A stretch of 64,000 bases of DNA from Nitzschia sp. pyKryTriq1 (taxonomy: Eukaryota; Bacillariophyta; Bacillariophyceae; Bacillariales; Bacillariaceae): NCBI GenBank assembly GCA_956465555.1, contig OY101119.1:2342629-2406628 (forward strand), read 5' to 3'. The notes below the pieces were generated by a model that searched no databases, had not been told where the DNA came from, and saw nothing but the letters and a program-made list of their open reading frames with translations. Positions 20,078 to 29,913 of the stretch are shown piece after piece; the first letter of the stretch is position 1, and each line of letters starts with the position of its first letter. The position numbers and the translations under genes were made by a program.

Positions 20078-20649
20078 TGAGATTTTTCAGAACCATGGTA
20101 GCTTCCAATACTGACTGATACTGACTTGCACATCATGACGATGACTTTCTTCTTCCCGGAAACATCATCAAAGTGATCCCACCAAACAAGTCAGTTAAAG
20201 TTGTTGCCGCCACCCTTTCCATTTCCGTTGATGTGATGGGTCTGCTTTTTGGATTTTGGGTCCACGGGTCGTACCGTACGTACCGGTATTATACATGCAA
20301 GTGCTCGCAATTTTCCCGCCAAGCTCGAAAATGGATCTTTGATCCCAAATACCCGGCAAAAGAAGCGAAAGGGAAGATTTTCGTTTCTCGTCGATCTGCG
20401 CGGCTCGGCTCGCTCGGCGCGTTGCTTGTTCGTAGATTTCTACGGGTAAAAAAAATTCGCACCGATCGGCACCCGAACCCATCGTATCTTTTTCATTGAT
20501 GCGAACCCGCCCACCCCGCGCCAGGAAGAATGGCATCTGTCGGCAACCGACCGCCAACCGCCGCCTGTGGTCCACCGATGCACAATGCCATTCCAACATC
20601 GGAACCACCGTCATAAAAACTATCTGCTCGTCCGTTCATTACCCTTAGC
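20078..20649. other. Shared upstream region, kelch and acyltransferase genes
   Basis: About 570 bp between divergent starts, depending on the true kelch start. Contains a small GTAC cluster near 20270..20290 and a GC-rich segment near 20395..20420. Open frames over it have no recognisable domain. Confidence 0.4.
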
Positions 20650-22101
20650 ATGTTGCGTCGGTTTTTGGTACCAATCCTCGCTCTCACCGCATTCATCGAT
20701 CAAACTCAAGTTTCCGCCTTCGCCATTTCGCACCAGTCGCCGCTTCAACCAACTCGAAGTTCCTCGATTGCAACGACCAACGCCAACGGCCGCCAACACT
20801 TTCGCAAAATGTCTCCTGCCGAAACTGTCCGCGGAGGAGGTACAAGTACTGCCTTGAAGTCATCATCCGATGCTGCCGCACCCGCACCGCCCATGAAGCG
20901 AATCCGCATCACTGCGTTGGATGGTATTCGTTTCCTCCTAGCCAGTCATATCGTCTTGGGCCACTTTCTTCGATATGCCAATCCAAATGCCTTTTTGCTC
21001 AAATTCTTCTCTCAAGTTAACATTACTGTGGGTGCTTTCTTTGCTCTCTCTGGCTACGTCACTGCCTACACAACCACAGAAGTGGGCCAGCGTGCGGCGT
21101 CCCCCAAGCTCACTGAAGTTCCCAGTCAAAAGTGGGTGCTAGGAAAGGTGATGGCCTTCTTTCCCATGCACTGGCTCGTCTTGCTATTGTTTAGCCCCAT
21201 GTTCATTTACTCCGACGTGAATTACGGTGGGTGGCTGCAAGCGGGAATCAATTTCCTCTTGTCGGCCACATTGACACAAGCCTGGATGCCCCAGCATGCA
21301 GAGGTGTGGAATGCCCCCACTTGGTTCCTTTCCAGCATGGTCTTTAGCACTGCTGTCTTGCCCTTTTGCTTGCCCAAGATTGCTAGTATGGACAAACGAG
21401 CTTTGCGGAAGTCGGGATTCTGGTTGTTCTTGGTGAATCTTCTTCCTGTTTTGGGATACTGCCATGACCACAATGTTTGGGGACTCGTCGAGGGTATGAC
21501 AGCCCCAAAGAATCATCCCGCTCTAGCCGTCTTTAATGGGCAACGCTTCCACCCAGTCTTTAATGTCGCGGAGATTCTTATGGGAGTCGTCGCGTGTCGT
21601 CTCGCCATGCTTGATTCCTTGGAAGATAAGGAAAACAAGCCCATCAAAACCAACTGGATGTCGACAGCGGTGCCTTTGGCTGGTTTGGTCGGAACCCTGG
21701 CCCTCAGAAGTACCTCGCTGGTCCCGGGATGCTCGGATCTTTTGGTGCGCGGCGTCTTGTTCACTCCCCTCTTTCTCAAATTTGTCATGGGCGCCCATCG
21801 CAACGCCGTTGCTGGGATTGCCGACCCCGTCTCCAAGATCTTGTCAAGCAAGCTTCTGGTGTGGTTGGGTGGTTTGTCCTTTCCCATCTTTGTTGTTCAT
21901 GGCCCCCTTGGTCAAGTCTTTTACAAAAAGCTCATTGCTACCAAACTATGGGGACAAGTCTTGATGGGGCCGGAATACTTTCTCCTGTATGTGGCTTCAG
22001 TCTTTTTGTCGGCTCTTCTCTTGCAAAATTTGTTTCTGCAAAATAAAGCCGTCGGGGCCTGGTCCAAGAACAGGGTGGACCAGTTCTCCAAGTGGATGTA
22101 A
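20650..22101 (+). CDS. Acyltransferase-3 family membrane protein, probably plastid
   Basis: Single exon, 483 aa. The family start is clear: ITALDGIRFLLASHIVLGHF with the conserved His (about 104), followed by about ten membrane helices (VGAFFALSGYVTAY, FPMHWLVLLLFSPMF, WFLSSMVFSTAVLPF and others) and the late helix LSFPIFVVHGPLGQVF. Acyltransferase-3 proteins move acyl groups onto lipids, sugars or other membrane-proximal acceptors; the acceptor here is unknown. The N-terminus is a signal peptide ending TQVSAFAISHQS, a near-consensus ASAFAP plastid motif, followed by a Ser/Thr/Arg-rich transit-like stretch. Plastid envelope or thylakoid location is inferred. NAPTWFLSSM matches the conserved loop of bacterial members. 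Confidence 0.85.
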   Translation: MLRRFLVPILALTAFIDQTQVSAFAISHQSPLQPTRSSSIATTNANGRQHFRKMSPAETVRGGGTSTALKSSSDAAAPAPPMKRIRITALDGIRFLLASHIVLGHFLRYANPNAFLLKFFSQVNITVGAFFALSGYVTAYTTTEVGQRAASPKLTEVPSQKWVLGKVMAFFPMHWLVLLLFSPMFIYSDVNYGGWLQAGINFLLSATLTQAWMPQHAEVWNAPTWFLSSMVFSTAVLPFCLPKIASMDKRALRKSGFWLFLVNLLPVLGYCHDHNVWGLVEGMTAPKNHPALAVFNGQRFHPVFNVAEILMGVVACRLAMLDSLEDKENKPIKTNWMSTAVPLAGLVGTLALRSTSLVPGCSDLLVRGVLFTPLFLKFVMGAHRNAVAGIADPVSKILSSKLLVWLGGLSFPIFVVHGPLGQVFYKKLIATKLWGQVLMGPEYFLLYVASVFLSALLLQNLFLQNKAVGAWSKNRVDQFSKWM

Positions 22102-22553
22102 TTCTACGAGTATTCGTACACCCAGTACATTATGAAGTATGTATACTTGAATGCGACTCAGTCGTCAAAGACACAGGAGCAGTCCAATTATCGCGTGAAA
22201 TGGGACAGGGGCCGTATAGGTGCTACAAAATCTGCTACTCCCACTAGAGAGTAAGCATAGTAATTGTAATATTTGTTGCTTTGTTGAAAAAATCTAGTTA
22301 GAAGAATCGTCTAATTCCCGTCTTCTTTCACCACGCCTCTCTACTAGAGAGTGGAGTAGAGAGACTTGGAGTAGCTATCTACTGGTAGTCTACGAACTTG
22401 GACATTAACAGAGCAAAGAGAAATCGAGACAGGATCTTGCTCCTTCTTCTCCCCTGGAGCAAGGGGTGTCTTGGCTCGTCTTATTGTGGATCAATCAATC
22501 ATCAAGTACTTGTACGCCTTACGGCCGTCGTACCAGGTACCGGTACTATCTGT

Positions 22554-22566
22554 CCCCCCCCCCCCC
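22554..22566. repeat. Poly-C run
   Basis: Thirteen consecutive C next to a GGTACCGGTAC cluster; a likely site of length error or slippage. Confidence 0.8.
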
Positions 22567-23388
22567 GGACTCCTACCCTACCAGCACTATTGCAGAATAA
22601 ATAATTTACATAAGCCTGCATAATATTTTGCACGTGCCAGGACTGCTGCATCTAGGGGTGCAAAAGTTGCAACATGCCTCAAGCACCACACGATTCCCCT
22701 ACGACATCCCTGTTGCCCAGTAGCAATCGCCCAGTCCAGTCCATCTTCCATCATCCGCACTGACCCTACTCTCACAAAAATACATTTTGCATCGTATCAA
22801 CCATACATCTATCTTTATTTGTATTTGAAACATTGTTACCATACAACATCTCACGAAATGTCATCCGTCGGCATTCTACCATTGGAGGAGGAAGAAGATG
22901 ACGAGGACGATGAGGAGGAAAGTAAGAATTGATAATATTCCACTCGCACACCTTGCTGATCAAATTCCACCAGTTGATCCTCCTCATACTTGTCAAACGA
23001 ATTCTCACCTCACCGACTCACAGGACTACATCTACCGAATAAAAGCTTCTCACGAACAAAAGCTTCTCACTCAAAAAGCTTCTCAACCACAAACATAATC
23101 CACTACATCAATAAATTAGCTCACTCTTTTCATTCTATCAATTTATTTTGTCTTAGATTGATTTTAGAGTCAGTTGACAGGTTACGAGCCCAACACAACG
23201 CTTCTGAAAGCAATTGACGCGGTATTTTACCTACCCGGTATTCACGCTCACCAATTGCACTTGGTTGATGTGCAGGGGGTGCAACGGGTGCATCTCATAA
23301 GTGAGCCGTGCAACAGCAGTGCATCACCTTCCTGGTACTGATTCTACATACATAAAGGTCTCCTACCCTACCATTAGCTACTGTACTG

Positions 23389-23475
23389 GTGCATACCGGT
23401 AGACACAATACTGTACCTGGTACCGTTACCTGGTACCAGTACTGTACTTGAACGGTCATACTGTACCTACACACC
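23389..23475. repeat. GTAC-period repeat
   Basis: Run of ACTGTACCTGGTACC, GTTACCTGGTACCAGTACTGTAC and related units, strongly self-complementary. Confidence 0.75.
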
Positions 23476-23740
23476 GGTACTGTTTATGTGGGTGAAAAAT
23501 TGACTCATTTGACTCAATTGACTAACAATTGCATATCAGCGCTCCTTGTCCGTACGTCAACCGGAAACAATGTCCGTCGTCCGGGGAGAACCTTCGCTCG
23601 CTCTCTCGGTTCTCCCTCCCTCCGACCAGAAATAAAACACAAGACAGCAGGCGAACCGGCGGGCGAAGGGCGAAAAAAAAAGAACACATCAATTTCAATT
23701 TCGAATTTCGAGTTTCCTGTTTTTCTTCGCATGAGGATGT

Positions 23741-23806
23741 CTGCAGTCGTCGTCGTCGTCGTCGTCACCAGTACCGGTACCGGTACCAGTACCAGTAACC
23801 TACCGG
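23741..23806. repeat. GTC triplet run plus GTACCG repeat just upstream of a gene
   Basis: GTCGTCGTCGTCGTC followed directly by CAGTACCGGTACCGGTACC, ending about 20 bp before the DMT transporter start. The repeat is therefore in or next to the promoter or 5' UTR. Confidence 0.7.
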
Positions 23807-23825
23807 TATTGCTCAAAGTTCATCA

Positions 23826-25061
23826 TTGAAAAGACACAACCCTGACCCACCTTTTATTGATATACAATCTTTGAAAGAAGGAGGACCACCGCAGCCTCCC
23901 GCGACGAAAATGACGCCTCGAACGAAAAGCAGCGAGGGGTATCACGCGGAGAATCATCCGTTGGTCGGCGGCAGCGGCAACGGTGAAGATGGTCGGCGCG
24001 AGCAGGACTATGAGACGGGTCATCTTTCCATGGATGATGATAACACTTCGACAAGTGGTAGTAGCAGTAGCAGTCAAAGTCACCTTGTCAGTGGTCTTCA
24101 GGGGCGACTCTTGCTCTTGTTGGTAGCCTTCTTGTATGGGTCGTTGAATGTGAGTCTCCGATTGGTGTATCAACGACCAGGACCACCGTCGGCCTCAGCG
24201 CTTAGCACCTCTCGAGGATGGTTAGCGGCAGCCTGTTTTGTCCCACTTCTCATGAAACATAAGCCTGCTTCTATTTACTCGCCGGCTATGACGACGGCGA
24301 CGACGGCCACCACGAGGATGACACAGGCCTCTTTTTGGCGGGTAGCTTGTGAGCTGGCGCTTTTCAACTTTGGTGCCCAAGCCTTGTTGACCCTCGGACT
24401 CCTGTCGACGCCTAGTGCGAGGGCGTCTTTTTTCACCCAGACATCGGTAGTAATGACACCCATCTTGTCGGCGGTGACTGGCTATCGAATGCACTGGCGT
24501 GTATGGCTAGGTTGCGTGGTTGCCCTAGTGGGACTGGTATTGCTTTCCGATAATGGCGGCGAGGAGGAAGCACAGCAGCAGTTCTCTCTCGGCTTTGGAA
24601 TTGGTGATCTCTTTTGTTTGGCAGGAGCATTTTGCTGGAGTTTCTATCTCTTTCGGCTTTCATCTGTGGGAAGTTCTTTTGATGAGATCCGAATGCAGGC
24701 AGCGAAAACTCTGCTCCTTGCTATTATGTATTCGGGATGGTATGTCATGGCACTATTATGTCAATATGACACGACGATGAGTAGTACTAGTAGCGGTAGT
24801 CTATGGGAGGGATGGACCGACGGGGTCACGTGGGCCTTGATATTCTACAGCGCTCTTGGACCTGGGACACTAGCGGACGTTATTCAACAAAAGGGACAGG
24901 CTATAGTTTGGGCGGCCGAAGCCAATGTGATTCTATCGTTGGAACCAGTTTTTACAGCCATCTTGGGGCTTTTGCTACTGGGAGAAGCGACGACTTGGCA
25001 AGAAAAGATTGGAGGTGGCTTGATTGTTCTAGCGTCGATCATTTCCACCTCGACGGAATGA
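23826..25061 (+). CDS. DMT/EamA-family transporter, copy A
   Basis: Single exon, 411 aa. About ten membrane helices in two EamA halves: LLLLLVAFLYGSLNVSLRLVY, WRVACELALFNFGAQALLTL, ARASFFTQTSVVMTPILSAV, WLGCVVALVGLVLLS, then IGDLFCLAGAFCWSFYLFRL, WALIFYSALGPGTLADV and EPVFTAILGLLLLGEATT. The EamA ending EPVFTAILG..LGE is diagnostic. The N-terminal 90 residues are a hydrophilic Ser/Asp tail; a later Met at 23910 would also give a full transporter. Substrate unknown (the family carries metabolites, amino acids or sugar phosphates). A diverged copy lies tail-to-tail downstream. Confidence 0.85.
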   Translation: MKRHNPDPPFIDIQSLKEGGPPQPPATKMTPRTKSSEGYHAENHPLVGGSGNGEDGRREQDYETGHLSMDDDNTSTSGSSSSSQSHLVSGLQGRLLLLLVAFLYGSLNVSLRLVYQRPGPPSASALSTSRGWLAAACFVPLLMKHKPASIYSPAMTTATTATTRMTQASFWRVACELALFNFGAQALLTLGLLSTPSARASFFTQTSVVMTPILSAVTGYRMHWRVWLGCVVALVGLVLLSDNGGEEEAQQQFSLGFGIGDLFCLAGAFCWSFYLFRLSSVGSSFDEIRMQAAKTLLLAIMYSGWYVMALLCQYDTTMSSTSSGSLWEGWTDGVTWALIFYSALGPGTLADVIQQKGQAIVWAAEANVILSLEPVFTAILGLLLLGEATTWQEKIGGGLIVLASIISTSTE

Positions 25062-25165
25062 AGAATGAATGATCAATCGATCGATCAATCATGCATGCAT
25101 CGGAGGAATAGCATCTGAATATCTCGTTATCAAAATTGGAAGGGCTCGTCTTGTTATTATTATTA

Positions 25166-26380
25166 TTATTGGCCAGATACGTAAGCGCCGGCAATCAAAA
25201 AGGCGCCTCCGAGTTTCTCGATCCAAGACGTCTCCTCGCCCAAGAGCACCCGCCCGAGAATCGCCGTGAAAACGGACTCCATGCACAGAATCAAGTTGGA
25301 TTCGGTAGCCCCAGCGGATGCTTGTCCTTTTTGCTGTAACAGGTCGGCGACAACTCCAGGTCCCAAGGCACTGTACGCCAGAATAGCCCATGCTACTCCA
25401 TTGTGCCACCCCTTCCATAGTGACACGTCAGACTGAATCCATGCTACCGCAAACCATCCTGAATAGAGAATGGCAAGAATTGCATTCTTACTTCCTTGTA
25501 AATAGACTCCATCGTAGATATGTGCATATTTTGCGGTTTTAATCAAACAAACGGACCAGCACACCGCCGAGCTAAGAATCAACATGTCTCCCACCCCAAG
25601 ACTCAACTGTGGATCACCTCCCGACGCGGAGTTGTCTTGGATCGACAACAGAATCAAGCCAATCAACGAACAAATACAACCACATATTGCCCAGCAACGC
25701 AACTTTTCTCCCGCCAAGGCACTGATCAAGGGCACTATCACGACTGTAGTTTGGCCCAAAAACGATGCTCGGGCACTGGATACAAAGAGGACCCCGCAGT
25801 TGTACAAGGCTCCACCCATGAAATTGAAAACGGCAAGCTCGAATGCCACCAGCCAGATAGATTTCTCTTCACCATTGTTATCGGATAGCGATATCGTATC
25901 AGGTGATGAATGACTCATTCTCGTCTGGAACCTTTGATGCAACAGAATGGGTGTAAACATTGCCGTGATTAACCACCCTCGCGTGGCACTCAACGCGGAA
26001 GGAGACGGAGGATCCGGCATCACATACAGACTTCGAAGACTGATATTGAGAGTAGCAAACAGAAACGACACTAGCAAAAGCAGTGCGGGACCCACCCACG
26101 ATCGTTTTGCCGAATGGGAGCTATGATTCCCTCCCCCTCGCGCATCATTATTATCATCTCCGTGGCGACGACCCTCCCTGATGTCCGAACAGTTCGATCG
26201 CGAGGAGGAGGAGGAGAAGGACGTTTCTTCTTCGTCTCCGTGTGGAAGAAGCGGGGCTTCTAGCTCTGCCATGACATCATTATCATCCTCGGTGGCAACA
26301 GCAACACCTACGTTATGAAGCGGTAAATGCATCATTACTTCTTCGTCTCTATATTGTAAGACGCCTCTTTGATCCGACAT
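25166..26380 (-). CDS. DMT/EamA-family transporter, copy B
   Basis: Single exon, 404 aa. Same fold and helix order as copy A, with matching segments: SATRGWLITAMFTPIL against STSRGWLAAACFVPLL, SSARASFLGQTTVVIVPLIS, YSALGPGVVADLLQQKGQA and ESVFTAILGRVLLGEETSW. The pair is an inverted, tail-to-tail duplication with about 100 bp between stops, which contains a CGATCGATCAATCATGCATGCAT patch. The N-terminal tail differs and is rich in Glu, Asp and His. Divergence between copies is large, so the duplication is not recent. Start at 26380; divergent from the haem lyase gene. Confidence 0.85.
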   Translation of the reverse strand: MSDQRGVLQYRDEEVMMHLPLHNVGVAVATEDDNDVMAELEAPLLPHGDEEETSFSSSSSRSNCSDIREGRRHGDDNNDARGGGNHSSHSAKRSWVGPALLLLVSFLFATLNISLRSLYVMPDPPSPSALSATRGWLITAMFTPILLHQRFQTRMSHSSPDTISLSDNNGEEKSIWLVAFELAVFNFMGGALYNCGVLFVSSARASFLGQTTVVIVPLISALAGEKLRCWAICGCICSLIGLILLSIQDNSASGGDPQLSLGVGDMLILSSAVCWSVCLIKTAKYAHIYDGVYLQGSKNAILAILYSGWFAVAWIQSDVSLWKGWHNGVAWAILAYSALGPGVVADLLQQKGQASAGATESNLILCMESVFTAILGRVLLGEETSWIEKLGGAFLIAGAYVSGQ

Positions 26381-26810
26381 GATGATGAATGATGACGATG
26401 AATGATGTTCTCAAACCCTGCTTGAAGTTTACATGAGAAACAGTGCGAGGAGCAGCGGGCGAGAACGACAAAAAACGAAAAAAGCGAGATTGTTCTGTTC
26501 TTTTTGACCCCTTTGACCTCTTTGACACCAAAATTCGCGCCGGCCGGTCAAATTCCAGTCATCCTTTCGTCAGCAAAAACAAAAAATTCCGGAAACTCGT
26601 GACTCATTCGACTTAGCGTCCCTTCTTCGTTCGTGTGTCAGGTTTTGGCCGCGAGACCAGCACGGGACAACGGACAACCACGAAGAAGTCAGACCTGTGG
26701 CATTTGTGGCGCAACACATTATTTTTATAAAAAATAGTCTACTGATATCGATCTATCAAACATTACCTGGCACGTGACATTTCACTGCAAACCAGCACTT
26801 TTGTAGCATC
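26381..26810. other. Shared upstream region, DMT copy B and haem lyase
   Basis: 430 bp between divergent starts; AT-rich near 26720..26760 (TTATTTTTATAAAAAATAG, a possible TATA-like element for the haem lyase gene). No gene seen. Confidence 0.4.
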
Positions 26811-27605
26811 ATGAGTCCTCCTCCTCAAACAGAATCGCAGGCATCAGATGATTCATCTAGTGGAAAGTGTCCCGTGGATCACAAAAACTCGTCACTTTGG
26901 AAAGTGTTGGGCATTGCATCGAAAGAGCCGTTGTCGCCCAAGGACCAAGAATTGCAACAAAAGAACCTTCCAGCTTCCTTGGAAGAGGCAGCCAAGCATG
27001 CACAAACTCCTCATCCGGGACAGCGTCTCCCTCTGTCTACTCATCGAGCCGAATCGTCGATTCCTCGCGGAGAAGCCGAGGAAACGCCCCACCATCAACT
27101 CGGCGCCGAGACGTCACGGTGGGTGTACCCCTCCGAACAACAAGTCTTCAACGCCATGAAACGGAAGGGTTGGGAAGGAGTCGAAGAAGAATCTATTCCA
27201 TCTTTTTTACAGATTCATAATTCGGTCAACGAACGAAGTTGGAGACTTTTGCGTGAGTGGGAAAATGCAGATGTGCAGTTGGTGAGGTTTCAAGGACGAC
27301 CCAAGGATCTCACTCCAAAGGCGTGGATTTGGAGTAGACTTCTCTTTCAGCAAGAACCCTTTGATCGACACGACTGGTTTATTGACAATGGAATCGATCA
27401 TAATAAACGATATGTCTTGGATTTCTACATGAGTGACGATAGCAGAAGTGGCCTGCCCAGAGTCGACGTGGATGTTCGTCCTGCATTGGATACCCCACAG
27501 GCATTTGTGGAACGAGCTCAGAGGATAGCGATGGATTTGTTCCCGGGTATCACGAAGGAGATTCAGAAAATGAAATCAGGATATCAGGCCTCGGGCCGTC
27601 CATAA
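26811..27605 (+). CDS. HCCS: Holocytochrome c synthase (cytochrome c haem lyase)
   Basis: Attaches haem covalently to apocytochrome c (and possibly c1) in the mitochondrial intermembrane space (System III). Single exon, 264 aa, close to the family length. Motifs: CPVDH near the N-terminus (haem-binding CP motif), WVYPSEQQVFNAMKRKGW, IHNSVNERSWRLLREWE with the conserved haem-ligand His, PKAWIWSRL, PFDRHDWFID and YVLDFYM, then VDVRPALD. All conserved blocks are present in order, so the protein should be functional. No cleavable presequence is seen, as usual for the family. Its stop lies only 40 bp from the stop of the 7TM gene on the other strand. Confidence 0.93.
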   Translation: MSPPPQTESQASDDSSSGKCPVDHKNSSLWKVLGIASKEPLSPKDQELQQKNLPASLEEAAKHAQTPHPGQRLPLSTHRAESSIPRGEAEETPHHQLGAETSRWVYPSEQQVFNAMKRKGWEGVEEESIPSFLQIHNSVNERSWRLLREWENADVQLVRFQGRPKDLTPKAWIWSRLLFQQEPFDRHDWFIDNGIDHNKRYVLDFYMSDDSRSGLPRVDVDVRPALDTPQAFVERAQRIAMDLFPGITKEIQKMKSGYQASGRP

Positions 27606-27645
27606 TTCTGTCGCTAGCATGTTCAATATTTGCAAGTGTTCGTAT

Positions 27646-28965
27646 CTATATATTTGCCCCATCGTCAACGTCTTCACCGGGCGTAATAGTCTCATGGATA
27701 GTATTGGGTGTTCCGCCGCCAGCCGTATCGTTGGTTCCACCATCATGATGTTCTATTCGATCCGACTGTGAAACTGAAAATGAAGCAGTCTCATCCTGAA
27801 ATCTTTCTCGAACGGGGTCACTGGTGGAACCAACTTGTCTTGCATTTGGCCCGTCCAAGCGATCCGAACTTTTCTTAGATTTGAAGGAGCGAAATGGCGA
27901 AAGAAAAGTACTGGTTTGCCACCGATAGGTGGAGTGTTGTTGACCTGAGCCCGAGCCACTTCCTTGTGGATTGTATCTGGCATCTTCGAGTTTATTTCCA
28001 GCAATGGCTTCGCGGAAGGCCCAAACGATAGATTTGTCCATCCGACGCTTCCGTATCCGCATGAACCGTGGTCGGACGAAAACAAAAAAGTTGAAGGAGC
28101 CCTGACTTGTATAGAAGAATTCACTGAGGAAGCGAACAGCCACCCTGAAATTCGTGATTTCGTTACTTGGGAGAATTGTATCTGCTATCGGGTCAATCAG
28201 CAACCAAACATAGGTATTGAAGAATACCATACCATAAATCAGAGATTGGACGGCCACCTGTCGGCTTGTGTTATGGACGCTATATTCACTGTGTCTGGAG
28301 CAGCGCCGTTGATTCTGTCGTACTGTCCACCAAATCAAAAATGCACACCCTAACAAGCACACCACAGTGGCCACCGCTGGAAGGAGGGCACCTGCCCCCA
28401 AAAATATTCGAGCATTGGCCCCACGAGTGCATTCAACGTCGTCCATGATATCGCAGTCTGGTGGATATGCAGCCACAAAGCATCTCAAAAAACCAATGTT
28501 GGCCACTGGATTGTACATCTCAAGACCGATACCCAGGAAACCCAATATCAGAGGAACACAAATGGAAAATAAATGCATGTACCTTTCGTAGAGCATCGAA
28601 ATGTCTTCTTCTCTCCATTCATACCTCACCATCCAAACAAACGCCAGCATCAACGAAACATTATAAAATGCCGTAATGAAACTGAGATGTGCGAAGAATC
28701 CTTGTGCCGTACAGGAGGCCGTGTTCCCCCTTGCCAGAAATACCCCGGTTTCTCTGAGAACAGGTAATGTACTCAGCATCAAGTTACACGAGCTGACTAT
28801 ATCAAACAAGCTCACTCCAAACATCAATCGATGATACAGTCGTTTTTCTCCGCGAAGATAAAGCATGTACATGATTCCACTGGATCCCAACACGGAAAGT
28901 GAACCGGTCACCATAGGCAGTATTGTCAGCATTTTGCGCTGTGTATCAGTATAAATGTCCGCCAT
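27646..28965 (-). CDS. Seven-transmembrane receptor-like protein
   Basis: Single exon, 439 aa. Seven hydrophobic segments (about 12-34, 44-66, 85-110, 128-150, 184-212, 236-258, 274-300), including MVTGSLSVLGSSGIMYMLYL, FFAHLSFITAFYNVSLMLAF and AGALLPAVATVVCLLGCAFL. Cys residues near TM3 and in the second outer loop (CTAQGFF; FLRCFVAAYPPDC) could form the usual disulphide. The cytoplasmic tail is long and Ser/Gly-rich. The layout resembles cAMP-receptor/secretin-like family GPCRs of protists rather than rhodopsin types: there is no DRY or NPxxY. Ligand unknown. A channel-like or other 7TM role is possible. Confidence 0.7.
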   Translation of the reverse strand: MADIYTDTQRKMLTILPMVTGSLSVLGSSGIMYMLYLRGEKRLYHRLMFGVSLFDIVSSCNLMLSTLPVLRETGVFLARGNTASCTAQGFFAHLSFITAFYNVSLMLAFVWMVRYEWREEDISMLYERYMHLFSICVPLILGFLGIGLEMYNPVANIGFLRCFVAAYPPDCDIMDDVECTRGANARIFLGAGALLPAVATVVCLLGCAFLIWWTVRQNQRRCSRHSEYSVHNTSRQVAVQSLIYGMVFFNTYVWLLIDPIADTILPSNEITNFRVAVRFLSEFFYTSQGSFNFFVFVRPRFMRIRKRRMDKSIVWAFREAIAGNKLEDARYNPQGSGSGSGQQHSTYRWQTSTFLSPFRSFKSKKSSDRLDGPNARQVGSTSDPVRERFQDETASFSVSQSDRIEHHDGGTNDTAGGGTPNTIHETITPGEDVDDGANI

Positions 28966-29527
28966 GTTGGATGTTGACAGTCAGTAGGGGAAGGAGGCTG
29001 AACACTGAACAACTACTATCGAAATGATGCTACCAAATTTAACCACATAGCCACTTCGATACTGAAGTGAGTAGCTTGAGTTGTGTTGGGTGTTAAATCG
29101 ATATCTGTTGGGTCATCATCATCACTGCATGGATCTGCTATCGTGCTACGAAGAATAATCATACCAGTACGAAGTACGGTACATTCGTACCGGTATTATG
29201 ATTCTTCGATTTACGGCGTACAGCAATTACAGAGTAGTTGATGAGACCACGGAATCTTGTAATCGGAGAAGTCCAGAGCCGTCGCGCCAAAACTACAGTA
29301 GCAGGTACAGGTACCGGTACAGAACGAGAGTGTGTCTACCGTACCGGTACTCGTATGTCTTTACGTCATGTCCAGTCGATGTGTGTCTGTCCTTTGTCCG
29401 CGAGTTGGGATCCCTAGAGGTAGGGACTCGCGACTCGTGAACAAAAACTATCGTTTCGGATACTGAATATTTCGATGGCCGTTTCGTTCTTGGAACTGCC
29501 ACAAGATAAATTTTGAGACCTAATTGA
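28966..29527. other. Intergenic with GTAC repeats
   Basis: Between divergent genes. GTAC-period clusters at about 29165..29195 and 29303..29352. Small frames spell SRYRYRYRTR or YRYGRHTLVLYRYLY from the repeat. Confidence 0.5.
29165..29352. repeat. GTAC-period repeat, two clusters
   Basis: CAGTACGAAGTACGGTACATTCGTACCGG and CAGGTACAGGTACCGGTACAG..CCGTACCGGTACTCGTA, separated by about 110 bp of ordinary sequence. Confidence 0.75.
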
Positions 29528-29913
29528 ATGTCAAGCGGCATTGATACATCCTCATGCATGGATGTGTCATTGAAAGTTCAACTGCCTAAGTCAGAAAAAT
29601 TGGACCTTAGCTACTATCAGAAGTGGAATACTGATGAACTTTTGGAGATCGCTGGACGAAAGTTCAGCGATCCAAAAATCATTCTTGCAAAAGGTAGATC
29701 TTACTAATAGTTATAATCTTGAAAATACTCGTTTATCTTGATTGTCTGAACTACTCTACGAGACCGACTTCATATCAAAGCAACAAAGAGTTCCACTACT
29801 TTGACTTGTCCCAACAAGAGCTCATGCAGATGCTGGCTGTGGAGCGTGCGAATCAAGATCTCAAGAAGATCCTTGCCCGTATGGCCATGGGCCTTCGCCT
29901 ACCAGTAGTCTAA
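29528..29913 (+). CDS. Small uncharacterised protein, two exons
   Basis: Not recognised. Exon 29528..29693 ends AAAG/GTAGAT and exon 29789..29913 begins after AAAG, joining to give ILAKEFHYFDLSQQELMQML; 96 aa in frame. The product is soluble, with KLDLSYYQKWNTDELLEIAG and a helical C-terminal half (QELMQMLAVERANQDLKKIL) that could form a short coiled coil. The frame-preserving join and ordinary codon use support it, but the acceptor lacks a pyrimidine tract and no homologue is known to me. It could instead be part of a longer gene. Confidence 0.4.

Larger units (their letters stand above)
22102..23825. other. Long intergenic region, repeats only
   Basis: About 1.7 kb with no supportable gene. 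It holds TCTACTAGAGAGTGGAGTAGAG palindromic patches (22322..22390), a 13-C run (22554..22566), GTGCATC/TGCACC motifs around 23255..23330, a GTAC repeat (23389..23475) and a second one next to a GTC triplet run (23741..23806). Small frames are short and repeat-derived. Confidence 0.5.

Noticed and set aside
22772-23008. 78-aa minus frame
   Set aside because: No domain, no splice partners and low-complexity surroundings.
23488-23829. 113-aa plus and 100-aa minus frames
   Set aside because: They run through the GTC and GTACCG repeats just before the DMT gene.
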